Shown here: in pieces, positions 34,649-43,429 of the stretch
How positions within the stretch are numbered: position 1 is the first letter of the stretch
Layout: each line of letters opens with the position of its first letter
The notes under the pieces: generated by a model
The model's database searches: none
What the model saw: the letters and a program-made list of their open reading frames with translations, nothing else
Told to the model about the DNA's origin: nothing
From: Sediminicola sp963974715
Lineage (GTDB): Bacteria > Bacteroidota > Bacteroidia > Flavobacteriales > Flavobacteriaceae
Assembly: GCA_963974715.1 (NCBI GenBank)
Contig: CAXBDK010000007.1
Span: forward strand, 124,001 to 188,000
Reading direction: 5' to 3'
DNA length: 64,000 bases
Position numbers and translations under genes: made by a program

Positions 34649-35497
34649 TTATTTACCCGTATCATCTTTATTTTCGGTATCTTCCTCATTATCGGTATCC
34701 TTCCGTTCCTCCAATTTTTCCTTCTTTTTGGCCTCCCGTTCCTCCAATAATTTCTTTCGTCTTTCCTCGTAAGCCTTTTTGCGCTCTTCCCTTAATTTTA
34801 GCTGCTCCGCCCTCTTTTCATCCGCCGTTTTCTCCCGGGCTTCCTGGGCCGCTTCCGTTCTGTCCAAACGTTCCTGTAGCGCCTCGCTGATCACTTCTTC
34901 CTCTTCTTCCGGATCCGTCCCGAAATCCTCCAGACGGTTATCGGTCCTACTGGAATTGGCGGGTTTGCTTATCTTTCTCGTCCTTGCGATTCCCCTGAGG
35001 ACCAAATCACTGATATCATGTCTTTTTTCGGAATACAACATTACGACATCTGCCGAACTATCAAAAATAAAATCATATTTTTTATTCGCCCCGATTTTCT
35101 GTACCTCGTTAAAGACTTGGTCCTGTATAGGCTGTATCAACCTTCTCTTTTGAAGTACCAGATCGCCCTGGGGGCCAAACCGGTCCTGTTGGTAGTCGAA
35201 CATCTCCTTTTCCAGCAGTTGTATCTCCTCCTCCCGTTCCGCTATAAGTTCGTTGGTGAGCAATACCTTTTCGGCCATCAAATCCTTTTTCATCTGCTCC
35301 ACGGCGCTCTGCCGCTGTTCCACTTCCACCTTCCACTGTTGCACCTTGGCCTCCAATTGCGCACTTGCGTCCCTATATTCCTCCACATTCTCAAGAATAT
35401 ATTCCATATCCACATACCCGATACGGACGCCCCTTTGGGCGGAAAGGCCCAAAGCGCAGAACACCATCATTACCGGTAAAAGAACTTTCAATTTCAT
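34649..35497 (-). CDS. OmpH/Skp-family chaperone with charged C-terminal tail
   Basis: 282 residues. A signal peptide (MKLKVLLPVMMVFCALGLSA) precedes a Skp domain (IGYVDMEYILENVEEYRDAS, coiled coil, KYDFIFDSSADVVMLYSEK). From about residue 185 it has an extra ~100-residue tail made almost only of E, K, R and D, ending in an acidic run. This tail is absent in its short neighbour and in E. coli Skp. It lies between bamA and the short skp gene. Confidence 0.88.
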   Translation of the reverse strand: MKLKVLLPVMMVFCALGLSAQRGVRIGYVDMEYILENVEEYRDASAQLEAKVQQWKVEVEQRQSAVEQMKKDLMAEKVLLTNELIAEREEEIQLLEKEMFDYQQDRFGPQGDLVLQKRRLIQPIQDQVFNEVQKIGANKKYDFIFDSSADVVMLYSEKRHDISDLVLRGIARTRKISKPANSSRTDNRLEDFGTDPEEEEEVISEALQERLDRTEAAQEAREKTADEKRAEQLKLREERKKAYEERRKKLLEEREAKKKEKLEERKDTDNEEDTENKDDTGK

Positions 35498-35597
35498 ATC
35501 TTACTTTTTAGTACATAGAAAATATCGTGCCAAAAATAAAAATTATTTAAAGAAGCAGGGATTATCTGTTGGCACCATTGGGAAAGTTCTTTTGCCC

Positions 35598-38162
35598 TTA
35601 AAACTGTTGTCCGATAATAAAGTGGGTCTGCCATCCACTGGGTCCAACCGAACCGGGGATGTTGTCAGAATCAAATCCATATCCAAAATCTATTCCCAAG
35701 AGACCAAATGCGGGCATAAAAATACGCAATCCCACGCCGGCCGATCTTTTTATCTGAAACGGATTAAATTCATTAAAATTGTTGAAGGCGTTACCACCTT
35801 CCAAAAATGCGAGCCCATAAATGGAAGCGGAAGGCTTTAAGGTGAGCGGATACCTGAGTTCCAAAGAAAATTTGTTGTAGACCACCCCACCTTCCTGTTG
35901 CCCGGTGGTTTCATCAACGGGTGTCAGGGATTGGTTTTCATATCCCCTTAACTGCACCACATCCCTACCGTCAAGCGTAAAATTCCCCAATCCATCGCCC
36001 CCGACAAAAAACCGCTCAAAGGGAACGTTGCCCAGGTCGCTGTTGTAGCTTCCCAGAAATCCAAATTCGGCATTGGTGCGCAATACTAGTTTATCCACCA
36101 GATTGGTGTACCAATCGCCCTTAAACTTCACCTTGTAAAATTCCAGCCATTTAAACCGTTCACGATCGATATCCTCAATGGCATCGGAATCGCCCTCTTC
36201 TATCGCCGTCTGCTCATCCTCGTTCAATTGTTTGTAATCGATCCCGTTAAAAAGGGAATAAGGGGGCGTGAATTTGGCGGTGAACTCAAAATTGGAACCG
36301 CCCATCGGAAAGATCGGGTTGGGTCCGGAGGATTTCCTGGAGAGCCCAAAGGTATAGGCCAAAGAGTTGGCCTGTCCATTTCCAAAGTTGAACAGCCCTA
36401 TGTTATAGTCCTTAAAATCGTAAAGTTGGTATGCCACGGAATGGGAAACGGTAAAATAATCATCGGGCCACTGGAGTCGTTTTGCCAAGCCCACCGACAC
36501 CCCGGTTATGGAGAATTGCTGGTCTCTGTTTACGTCCCTGTTAACATAATCGTACGCAAACTGTTGGGTCCTGGAAAGGGACATACTGAAACTCACAGGC
36601 TTTTTACCGCCCAGCCAAGGTTCCGAGAAGTTGAGACTGTAGACCCTATAGGTCCTACTGGCCTGCAAACGGAGGGCCATGGTCTGCCCGTCGCCCATGG
36701 GCACCGGTTTATAGGCCTCGCCGTTCAATATGTTCCTAAGGGAAAAATTGCTGAACGAAAGTCCGAGGGTACCAATAAAACCTCCCCCGCCATAACCACC
36801 TTGCAGTTCTATCTGACTGGATCCCGATTCCACCAAACTATAGTTGATATCCACGGTTCCGTCGTTGGGATTTGGGTTAACGATGTCCGGTTTGATGTTC
36901 TCCGCATCAAAGAAGCCCAATTGGCCCAGTTCGCGGATACTCCTAATAATATTGTCCTTACTGTATTTTTGTCCAGGTCTGGTCCGTAGTTCCCTAAAGA
37001 TCACATGGTCATTGGTCCTGTCGTTTCCTTCCACGGTAACATGGTTCAAAAAGGTCTCTTTCCCCTCAATGATCCTGATCTCGAAATTTATGGTATCGTT
37101 CTGGGCGGAAACCTCTACCGGGTTCACCCTGGAAAATAGGTATCCGTTGTTCTGGTATAGGTTGGTGACATCCTGTCCATCAGGCTTGGTGTCGTCCGCA
37201 ATGCGTTCCTTTAGCAAGACCCCATTATAGGTATCGCCCTTTTTTATTCCTAGAACGGCATTCAATTGCCTATCGGTATAAACGGTGTTGCCTACAAAGT
37301 CGATATCCCCAAAATAGTACTTGTTCCCCTCCTCTACCGTAATCTTTAAGTTGATGTTGTTTTCGTCTACCTTTACCAGGGTATCCGAAAGGATCCTGGC
37401 ATCCCTATATCCGTTCTCGGCGTATTTCTCCACTAGGGAGGTCAGGTCCTCCTCGTAGTCCGCCTCTATGTATTTGGATTTTTTCCAAAAACGGTAGAAC
37501 TTTTTCTTTTTTGTATTTTTGAGGGCCTTCGCCAACTTTTTATCCGAGAGTTCCTCGTTTCCTTCAAATTCGATACGTTTTATCTTTACCTTATCGCCCT
37601 TTTTTATGTTGATGACCATTTTCTGGGCATTGGTCTCAGAGGTGTCCACCGCCGTGGCGATGGTTACCTTCGTATTTAGGTATCCCTGTTTTTTATATTT
37701 GTTCTGAAGGTAGTTTTTGGTGTTGGTGATAAGGCTCTCGGTAATCTTCTTTCCTTTCTTAAGATCGGTGTCCTTCAATATCTCTTCCACTTTCTTGTTC
37801 TTCACACCGTATACGGTAACATCGGAGAGGGTGGGGCGTTCCAAAATATTGAGTTCCAGATAGATTTTATCCCCTTCTATATTGATAATATTAAAGGTAA
37901 TATCGCTAAAAAGCTCTAGGCCCCATAATTTATTGATAATGGCGCTTATTTCCTCCCCGGGGATGGTAATGGGCTGTCCTTCCCTTAGGCCGGTATAGGT
38001 CTTTACGGTCTGTTCGTTGTAACTTTGTAGTCCTGTGACTTCCAAGCCGCCCAGAATATATCTCTTTCCCTCTTCATAAGAGGTCTCCTGTGCATTGGTG
38101 ATCGTTGTGATAAAAAGTAAGAGGAGGGTGGTTAAAAGTTCAAAGGATATGAACCTGTTCAT
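35598..38162 (-). CDS. bamA: Outer-membrane protein assembly factor
   Basis: 854 residues from the ATG at 38162, giving a signal peptide (MNRFISFELLTTLLLLFITT). Repeated POTRA domains fill residues ~30-440 (for example GGLEVTGLQSYNEQTVKTY and IDFVGNTVYTDRQLNAVLGI). The rest is the 16-strand barrel, ending WQTHFIIGQQF with the expected terminal phenylalanine. It inserts beta-barrel proteins into the outer membrane. It starts 4 bp after uppS ends and is followed by two Skp genes. Confidence 0.95.
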   Translation of the reverse strand: MNRFISFELLTTLLLLFITTITNAQETSYEEGKRYILGGLEVTGLQSYNEQTVKTYTGLREGQPITIPGEEISAIINKLWGLELFSDITFNIINIEGDKIYLELNILERPTLSDVTVYGVKNKKVEEILKDTDLKKGKKITESLITNTKNYLQNKYKKQGYLNTKVTIATAVDTSETNAQKMVINIKKGDKVKIKRIEFEGNEELSDKKLAKALKNTKKKKFYRFWKKSKYIEADYEEDLTSLVEKYAENGYRDARILSDTLVKVDENNINLKITVEEGNKYYFGDIDFVGNTVYTDRQLNAVLGIKKGDTYNGVLLKERIADDTKPDGQDVTNLYQNNGYLFSRVNPVEVSAQNDTINFEIRIIEGKETFLNHVTVEGNDRTNDHVIFRELRTRPGQKYSKDNIIRSIRELGQLGFFDAENIKPDIVNPNPNDGTVDINYSLVESGSSQIELQGGYGGGGFIGTLGLSFSNFSLRNILNGEAYKPVPMGDGQTMALRLQASRTYRVYSLNFSEPWLGGKKPVSFSMSLSRTQQFAYDYVNRDVNRDQQFSITGVSVGLAKRLQWPDDYFTVSHSVAYQLYDFKDYNIGLFNFGNGQANSLAYTFGLSRKSSGPNPIFPMGGSNFEFTAKFTPPYSLFNGIDYKQLNEDEQTAIEEGDSDAIEDIDRERFKWLEFYKVKFKGDWYTNLVDKLVLRTNAEFGFLGSYNSDLGNVPFERFFVGGDGLGNFTLDGRDVVQLRGYENQSLTPVDETTGQQEGGVVYNKFSLELRYPLTLKPSASIYGLAFLEGGNAFNNFNEFNPFQIKRSAGVGLRIFMPAFGLLGIDFGYGFDSDNIPGSVGPSGWQTHFIIGQQF

Positions 38163-38166
38163 ATCG

Positions 38167-38910
38167 CTAGTTAAGTTGTTCGCTAGTTTTTCCAAATCTT
38201 CGTTCTCTGTTTTGGTAATTTATAATTGCCTCTACCAAATGATGCGCTCTAAAGTCGGGCCAAAATACATCAATAAAATATAATTCGGCATATGCGATCT
38301 GCCAAAGTAAAAAATTGCTTATTCTATGCTCCCCACTGGTACGTATAAGCAGGTCCACATCTGGCAAATCATGCGTGTAAAGATGGTTATTAATAATGGT
38401 TTCGTCAATATTTTCGGGAGAAATTATATTATTTTTAACTTTGATACTTATCTGTTCCACAGCGTTCCTGATCTCCTCCCTGGCCCCATAACTAAGGGCC
38501 AAAGTTAGCGTCATTCCCGTATTGACGGATGTCTTCGACATCACTTCCTTCAGCTCCTTGTTCGCCCTTGTGGGCAAGGAGGCAATATTGCCGATCGCAT
38601 TGAGGCGTATATTGTTGTCGTGAAGGGTCTTGAGCTCCTTTTTAAGGGAGGAGACCAAAATTTTCATCAAGGTATCCACTTCCAATTTTGGACGGTTCCA
38701 GTTCTCGGTGGAAAAAGTATAAAGGGTCAGGTAATGTACACCCATCTTTGCGCAGTTCTCCACCGTTTCCCTAACGGTGGTTACCCCATGTTGGTGGCCA
38801 AAAACCCTTAATTTCCCCTGCTTTTTTGCCCATCTTCCGTTGCCGTCCATGATAATGGCCAGATGTTGGGGCAGTTTTAGGTCCTTTACGTCTTCTATAG
38901 TCTTCATCAT
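38167..38910 (-). CDS. uppS: Isoprenyl (undecaprenyl) diphosphate synthase
   Basis: 247 residues from the ATG at 38910. It makes the cis-polyprenyl carrier lipid for cell-wall synthesis. Motifs: LAIIMDGNGRWAKKQG with the catalytic aspartate, YTFSTENWNRP, and the C-terminal DLLIRTSGEHRISNFLLWQ. It is tightly packed between the DUF6089 gene (4-bp gap) and bamA (4-bp gap), so these envelope genes are probably one operon. Confidence 0.96.
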   Translation of the reverse strand: MMKTIEDVKDLKLPQHLAIIMDGNGRWAKKQGKLRVFGHQHGVTTVRETVENCAKMGVHYLTLYTFSTENWNRPKLEVDTLMKILVSSLKKELKTLHDNNIRLNAIGNIASLPTRANKELKEVMSKTSVNTGMTLTLALSYGAREEIRNAVEQISIKVKNNIISPENIDETIINNHLYTHDLPDVDLLIRTSGEHRISNFLLWQIAYAELYFIDVFWPDFRAHHLVEAIINYQNRERRFGKTSEQLN

Positions 38911-38914
38911 CTTA

Positions 38915-39607
38915 TCACTCAAAACAATCGGAACATGGTTTTCTACCAAATGTATAGGTCAGGGTAAGTCCTGAAAACACGTACCAATCGTCGCTAAAAA
39001 TATTTCCAATGGCAAATTCCTCATAATTGGAGCCTACGGGATTGCTCCCGTCCAAGTTGTCCGTAAAAGTATACCTTGCGCCTATTTCCGCTCCCAAGAT
39101 AAGAAATTGGTTTATCCTGGCCTTGGCACCCACGGTCATTGGAATGGCCAGTGCACCATCGCGCTGCCCCCCCTCTATCTCCCGTAGGAGGCCCGCATCG
39201 AAATACGAATAATCATATCTAAAATAGGTAAGCCCTGTATACAGATAAGGTGTAAATGCCGGCCCCAATCTATGAAGGTTGTATTCCACAAAATTAAGTT
39301 CCAGTCCTACCGAGGCTTCCAATACGGAATTGTCCATTTTAAGTCCCCGCTGTTGCCGTGCCGAAATATCCGATTTGGAGTCGTCCGCAGTGAACTCCCC
39401 ATAGAGAATGCTCGCCCGCCAAGCATACCGCTTGCTTTTGTTCCATTTAAAGAGTCCGCCGAATGCCGGCCCGCTTGGAAGGATATAGTTGGTCCTCCCC
39501 ACATCGCCAATATTATTGGCCCCACCGGCAAAAACCCCTACCTCATAGGTCTGCGCTTTCAGCATACCGCAGCAAAACACCAACAATGCGACCAAAATTT
39601 TTCCCAT
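38915..39607 (-). CDS. DUF6089 outer-membrane protein
   Basis: 230 residues from the ATG at 39607 with a signal peptide (MGKILVALLVFCCGMLKAQ). The body has an opening YEVGVFAGGANNIGDVGRTN and alternating strands, ending in LTYTFGRKPCSDCFE, consistent with a small beta-barrel of the DUF6089 family. No function is known to me. In many relatives it precedes uppS and bamA, which points to the envelope. Confidence 0.85.
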   Translation of the reverse strand: MGKILVALLVFCCGMLKAQTYEVGVFAGGANNIGDVGRTNYILPSGPAFGGLFKWNKSKRYAWRASILYGEFTADDSKSDISARQQRGLKMDNSVLEASVGLELNFVEYNLHRLGPAFTPYLYTGLTYFRYDYSYFDAGLLREIEGGQRDGALAIPMTVGAKARINQFLILGAEIGARYTFTDNLDGSNPVGSNYEEFAIGNIFSDDWYVFSGLTLTYTFGRKPCSDCFE

Positions 39608-39623
39608 AATTACCAAAAGTTTG

Positions 39624-39631
39624 CAAATATA
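39624..39631 (-). promoter_or_regulatory. -7 box of the DUF6089-uppS-bamA-skp operon
   Basis: TATATTTG on the minus strand, 17 bp before the ATG. Just upstream lies an inverted repeat ATTTCAG (39635-39641) / CTGAAAT (39654-39660), placed over the -33 region and possibly an operator. Confidence 0.5.
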
Positions 39632-39724
39632 ACCATTTCAGCTTTTTAGCCTACTGAAATATTATATACCATAATCCCATTTTGATAAACAACTTTCGGG
39701 GTCATTTATTGTTTTGGACCACCG

Positions 39725-40606
39725 TCAATTACGCCGATCCTCTCCCCATAATAGTTTATTGCGAAGTGTTTTCAGAAAGCTCTCGGAAGTGTATTCTATC
39801 ATTTTGATGGTGAAATTGGCTTTCCGAACGCTGATTTCCCTGCCACATTTTAAGGTAGCGATCCTGGAATCGAGCGAAAGCAAATGAAATTCCTCCCTAC
39901 CGGACACTTTCAACCTGATTTCGGTATCGTCGGAAACCACCAATGGCCTTGCGTTCAGGTTATGGGGCGCAATGGGGGTAAGCACCAAGGATTTTGCAGA
40001 TGGGGCGATGACCGGGCCGCCACAACTAAGGGAATAACCGGTAGAGCCGGTAGGGGTCGAAACAATAAGGCCATCGGCCCAATAGGAGGTAAGGTATTCG
40101 TTATTAAGGTGGGTGACAACGGTTATCATGGAAGTGGTATCCTTTCTGCTGACCGTTATTTCGTTGAGGGCAAAGTTGACCTCCCCGAACTCGGGTATGG
40201 GCGCATCGGAACTTACCTCCACCAAACTGCGTTCCACTATGGTATAGGCACCGGACATAAATTCCAGCACCACTTTTCTGACATCCTCCTTTTTAAAGGT
40301 AGAAAGAAATCCCAATCTCCCCGTATTGACCCCCACGATAGGAATATCCAATTCCCTTACATAGGTAATGGCCCTTAGAATGGTGCCGTCACCACCGAAA
40401 CTCACGAACATATCGAAGGAATTGTCCAACCCGGCCGAATGGGTAAAAGTTGGGTATAGGGGCAATTTTCGCGAAGCGTTGAGCAGTTTGTGGAACTCGG
40501 CCTCAAAATAGGGTTGGGCGCCTACCTTTTCCAGTTCCTCCAGCAGTTCGATCACATATTCCAATGCATTGTCCTGGTATGTTTGGCCGTAGATGGCTAC
40601 CTTCAT
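39725..40606 (-). CDS. nadK: NAD kinase
   Basis: 293 residues. It phosphorylates NAD to NADP. The GGDGT motif is at residues 71-75, the NEITV region is present, and the glycine-rich TPTGSTGYSLSCGGP motif follows. It is 5 bp downstream of the CBS-domain gene and likely co-transcribed with it. Confidence 0.96.
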   Translation of the reverse strand: MKVAIYGQTYQDNALEYVIELLEELEKVGAQPYFEAEFHKLLNASRKLPLYPTFTHSAGLDNSFDMFVSFGGDGTILRAITYVRELDIPIVGVNTGRLGFLSTFKKEDVRKVVLEFMSGAYTIVERSLVEVSSDAPIPEFGEVNFALNEITVSRKDTTSMITVVTHLNNEYLTSYWADGLIVSTPTGSTGYSLSCGGPVIAPSAKSLVLTPIAPHNLNARPLVVSDDTEIRLKVSGREEFHLLSLDSRIATLKCGREISVRKANFTIKMIEYTSESFLKTLRNKLLWGEDRRN

Positions 40607-40611
40607 ATGAC

Positions 40612-41268
40612 CTAAACGTTTAGGTATTTATCCAAGTAGTCCGATCGCTGCTTTAAATTCTCAAGGAACAGGTCGTCATGACTACCCGACATAATAGTGT
40701 AGTTGTACCTTCTGAAAGTCTGTATGATATCGTTCATGTCGGTACCCACTATCTTAAGGGTGATCTGCACCACATCGTTTTTGATGTCCGTTATAAAACC
40801 GCCCATTAAACGGCTATTATTGCTTTCGACGATTTGGGAAATTTCACTGAAGGAGTAATCCTTGATGCCCTTTGCCACTACCAGCACCCCCCCCGGTTCC
40901 GTAAAAAAAGGGGTCTCTATAAAAACGGACACTACGTCGGTCAAACAATAGTATCCGAGCACTTTTCCGTCCTTATCCAGGACCGGCAAAAGATTGGCCC
41001 CATTTCGTGCGAATACTTCCAGCACGTCCAAAAGCATCATATCCGAAGATACCGAAAAGCCTTCCATGTTCAATCGGTACGCTTCCACCTTCTCCCCCGC
41101 CTCAAAGATATCCAGGTCCACCTCCCCGAGCAGGCCAACAAAGATTTCCCCTTGGGAAATGGCAACATGGCTATGGGTGGTATCCTTAAAATAACGGATC
41201 ACCTCCTTTATATCATCGTCCAATCCAAAGACGGGAACATTGGTCAGAATGTGGGAAAAAATTTCCAT
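40612..41268 (-). CDS. CBS-domain protein
   Basis: 218 residues with a pair of CBS domains in the first ~130 (DTTHSHVAISQGEIFVGLLG and ANLLPVLDKDGKVLGYYCL). A C-terminal ~80-residue part (LVVAKGIKDYSFSEISQIV) resembles an ACT-like fold. CBS pairs bind adenine nucleotides. Its position directly before nadK suggests sensing of adenylate or NAD state, which is inference. Confidence 0.88.
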   Translation of the reverse strand: MEIFSHILTNVPVFGLDDDIKEVIRYFKDTTHSHVAISQGEIFVGLLGEVDLDIFEAGEKVEAYRLNMEGFSVSSDMMLLDVLEVFARNGANLLPVLDKDGKVLGYYCLTDVVSVFIETPFFTEPGGVLVVAKGIKDYSFSEISQIVESNNSRLMGGFITDIKNDVVQITLKIVGTDMNDIIQTFRRYNYTIMSGSHDDLFLENLKQRSDYLDKYLNV

Positions 41269-41326
41269 ACATATTAAATATACTGCAAATTACTAATTTT
41301 AAATGGCAAAAAGCATGCCTTATTTG

Positions 41327-41334
41327 TATTTTTG
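41327..41334 (+). promoter_or_regulatory. -7 box of pdxJ
   Basis: TATTTTTG fits TAnnTTTG, 26 bp before the ATG. No TTG at -33. Confidence 0.5.
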
Positions 41335-41360
41335 CGGATGTATAATCCTGAGCCCATAAA

Positions 41361-42074
41361 ATGACGAAATTAAGCGTAAACATAAATAAAATTGCCACCT
41401 TGCGAAATTCCCGGGGAGGGGATGTGCCCAACTTGCTACAGGTAGCCAAGGATGTGGAAGATTTTGGTGCCCAAGGAATTACCGTGCACCCCCGCCCAGA
41501 CGAACGGCATATTCGGTACCAAGATGCCAGGGAACTAAAGGAAGTTGTGCGTACCGAATTCAACATAGAGGGCAATCCCGTCAAAAAATTTATGGATCTG
41601 GTCATGGAGGTAAAGCCCACCCAAGTGACCCTTGTGCCCGATAGCGTGGATGCCCTTACCTCAAACGCCGGATGGGACACCCTACAGCATATGGACTTTT
41701 TAACGGAGGTAATCTCCACCTTTAAAGCAAACGGGATCCGAACTTCCATATTTGTGGATACGGATACCAAAATGCTGGAAGGGGCCGCAAAGACCGGAGC
41801 GGATAGGATCGAACTATATACGGAGAGTTATGCCAAGGCATATGCCTCCGGAAACAAGAAGGCCATCCTCCTATTTGTGGAAGCTGCCAAAGTGGCCCAT
41901 TCCCTTGGATTGGGCATCAATGCGGGGCATGACCTAAATCTGGAAAATATACGGTACTTCAAGGAAAACGTTCCGAACTTATTGGAAGTGTCCATCGGTC
42001 ATGCCCTTATTTGCGAATCCCTTTACTTGGGGATGGAAAATGTCGTGAACATGTACCTAAACAAATTACAATAA
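41361..42074 (+). CDS. pdxJ: Pyridoxine 5'-phosphate synthase
   Basis: 237 residues. It condenses 1-deoxyxylulose 5-phosphate with aminoacetone phosphate to form pyridoxine phosphate. Typical parts: LSVNINKIATLRNSRGGDVP, GITVHPRPDERHI, and INAGHDLNLENI near the C-terminus. The window holds several PLP enzymes that depend on this cofactor. Its TAA shares one base with the ATG of the next gene (TAATG). Confidence 0.96.
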   Translation: MTKLSVNINKIATLRNSRGGDVPNLLQVAKDVEDFGAQGITVHPRPDERHIRYQDARELKEVVRTEFNIEGNPVKKFMDLVMEVKPTQVTLVPDSVDALTSNAGWDTLQHMDFLTEVISTFKANGIRTSIFVDTDTKMLEGAAKTGADRIELYTESYAKAYASGNKKAILLFVEAAKVAHSLGLGINAGHDLNLENIRYFKENVPNLLEVSIGHALICESLYLGMENVVNMYLNKLQ

Positions 42075-42844
42075 TGGAAATCCTACATTCCCAAATACTA
42101 GGACAGGGACAACCCTTGATCATTCTGCACGGATTTTTAGGAATGTCAGACAACTGGAAATCTTTAGGGGCCCAATATGCAGCGGAAAACCTGCAGGCCC
42201 ACCTTATCGATCAGCGAAACCATGGCAAGAGCTTCCATTCCGATGAATTTGACATCCAGCTCCTTGCCGCCGATCTAGCAGGTTATATGGCACACCATCA
42301 AATGGAAAAGGCAATCGTTATGGGCCATTCCCTGGGAGGAAAAACCGCAATGCAACTTGCTTGTAATATACCCGAACTAGTGGAGAAATTGATCGTTGCC
42401 GACATTGCCCCAAAATACTATCCGCCCCATCTCCAGGACATCCTGAACGGACTGAAAACGCTGACCCCGGAACATCTGGAATCACGGAACGATGCGGACG
42501 AACAGTTGGCGCGGCACATACCCCAAAAGGCCGTGAGACAATTTTTGTTGAAAAACCTGTACTGGAAAGAAAAAGGGCAGTTGGGCTTTAGGTTCAATCT
42601 TCAGGTCCTTTCCGAAAAAATGGAAGCCATAGGGGCCAATATCGGAGAGGATGATCGCTATGCGGGGCCCACCCTCTTCCTAAAAGGGGAGCGTTCGGAT
42701 TATATTACGGAGGCAGATCTGCCCGAGATCAAACGGCACTTTCCCCTTGCAACGGTCGAATCCATTGGAAAAGCAGGACATTGGCTCCATGCGGAAAACC
42801 CAGAAAGTTATTTTGAACGAACCATGGATTTTATTAGGAGCTGA
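42074..42844 (+). CDS. Alpha/beta-hydrolase, YbfF-like esterase
   Basis: 256 residues. The nucleophile serine lies in MGHSLGGKTAMQ, with an oxyanion-type HGFLGMSDNWKSLG and DQRNHGKSFHS near the start; the histidine is in GKAGHWLHAENP. These match the YbfF acyl-CoA-thioesterase/esterase family. The substrate cannot be named. The start overlaps the stop of pdxJ by one base, so translation is probably coupled. Confidence 0.88.
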   Translation: MEILHSQILGQGQPLIILHGFLGMSDNWKSLGAQYAAENLQAHLIDQRNHGKSFHSDEFDIQLLAADLAGYMAHHQMEKAIVMGHSLGGKTAMQLACNIPELVEKLIVADIAPKYYPPHLQDILNGLKTLTPEHLESRNDADEQLARHIPQKAVRQFLLKNLYWKEKGQLGFRFNLQVLSEKMEAIGANIGEDDRYAGPTLFLKGERSDYITEADLPEIKRHFPLATVESIGKAGHWLHAENPESYFERTMDFIRS

Positions 42845-42982
42845 TGCCCCAAAGCAAAAAAAGCACCTTATATTATGCGCCCATGCTCCCGTAACGATCA
42901 TATTCGATAGCAAATGGCCGTTGCATAAAAAAAACGTATATTTGATGTGGCTCAAAAAACCTTAACAACCAAAACGGACCCT

Positions 42983-43327
42983 ATGAACCTAATTATCAGA
43001 ATACTCCTTAGTGCATTGACAGTAGTGCTATTGTCCAAAATACTACCGGGGGTCGCGGTAGATTCCTATACTACGGCAATCTTGGTGGCCATAGTGCTCA
43101 GTCTCCTTAATTTTATAGTGAAACCTATCTTGGTCATCCTTACCCTGCCCATTACCATTGTTACCTTGGGACTTTTTCTGTTGATCGTGAACGCCATTAT
43201 CATTCTTTTGGCGGACAATCTTATTCCCGGCTTTGATGTCAGCAACATTTGGTGGGCCTTAATTTTCAGCTTGTTGCTCTCCTTATTGCAGTCCATTCTA
43301 TTTTCCCTTTTAAAAGAAGACAAATAG
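42983..43327 (+). CDS. Phage-holin-4_2-family membrane protein
   Basis: 114 residues with about four hydrophobic helices (MNLIIRILLSALTVVLLSKI, AILVAIVLSLLNFIVKPILV, TIVTLGLFLLIVNAIIILLA, WWALIFSLLLSLLQSILFSL). The pattern fits the family often called mycobacterial/phage holin 4_2 (YvlD-like), which in bacteria is usually a plain inner-membrane protein rather than a phage lysis protein. No other phage gene is near. Function unknown. Confidence 0.85.
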   Translation: MNLIIRILLSALTVVLLSKILPGVAVDSYTTAILVAIVLSLLNFIVKPILVILTLPITIVTLGLFLLIVNAIIILLADNLIPGFDVSNIWWALIFSLLLSLLQSILFSLLKEDK

Positions 43328-43363
43328 GCCAACTTATAGTTTGACATTCAGTAATTTAAAAAC

Positions 43364-43394
43364 TTGCCGAACTTATTAAAATGTTCTATTTTTG
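43364..43394 (+). promoter_or_regulatory. Promoter of tig
   Basis: TTG (43364-43366), 20 bases, TATTTTTG (43387-43394): a full Bacteroidota promoter. The start point lies about 30 nt before the trigger factor ATG. Confidence 0.75.
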
Positions 43395-43429
43395 CATCCC
43401 ATTTTATTTACGTAAAATTCGATACAGAG

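Noticed and set aside
36228..36989. 253-residue plus-strand frame inside bamA
   Set aside because: Antisense shadow of the BamA barrel; no recognisable motif and no promoter or spacing that would support it.
42983..43327. Phage remnant, because of a holin-family protein
   Set aside because: This family is widespread as a chromosomal membrane protein and no other phage gene is near.
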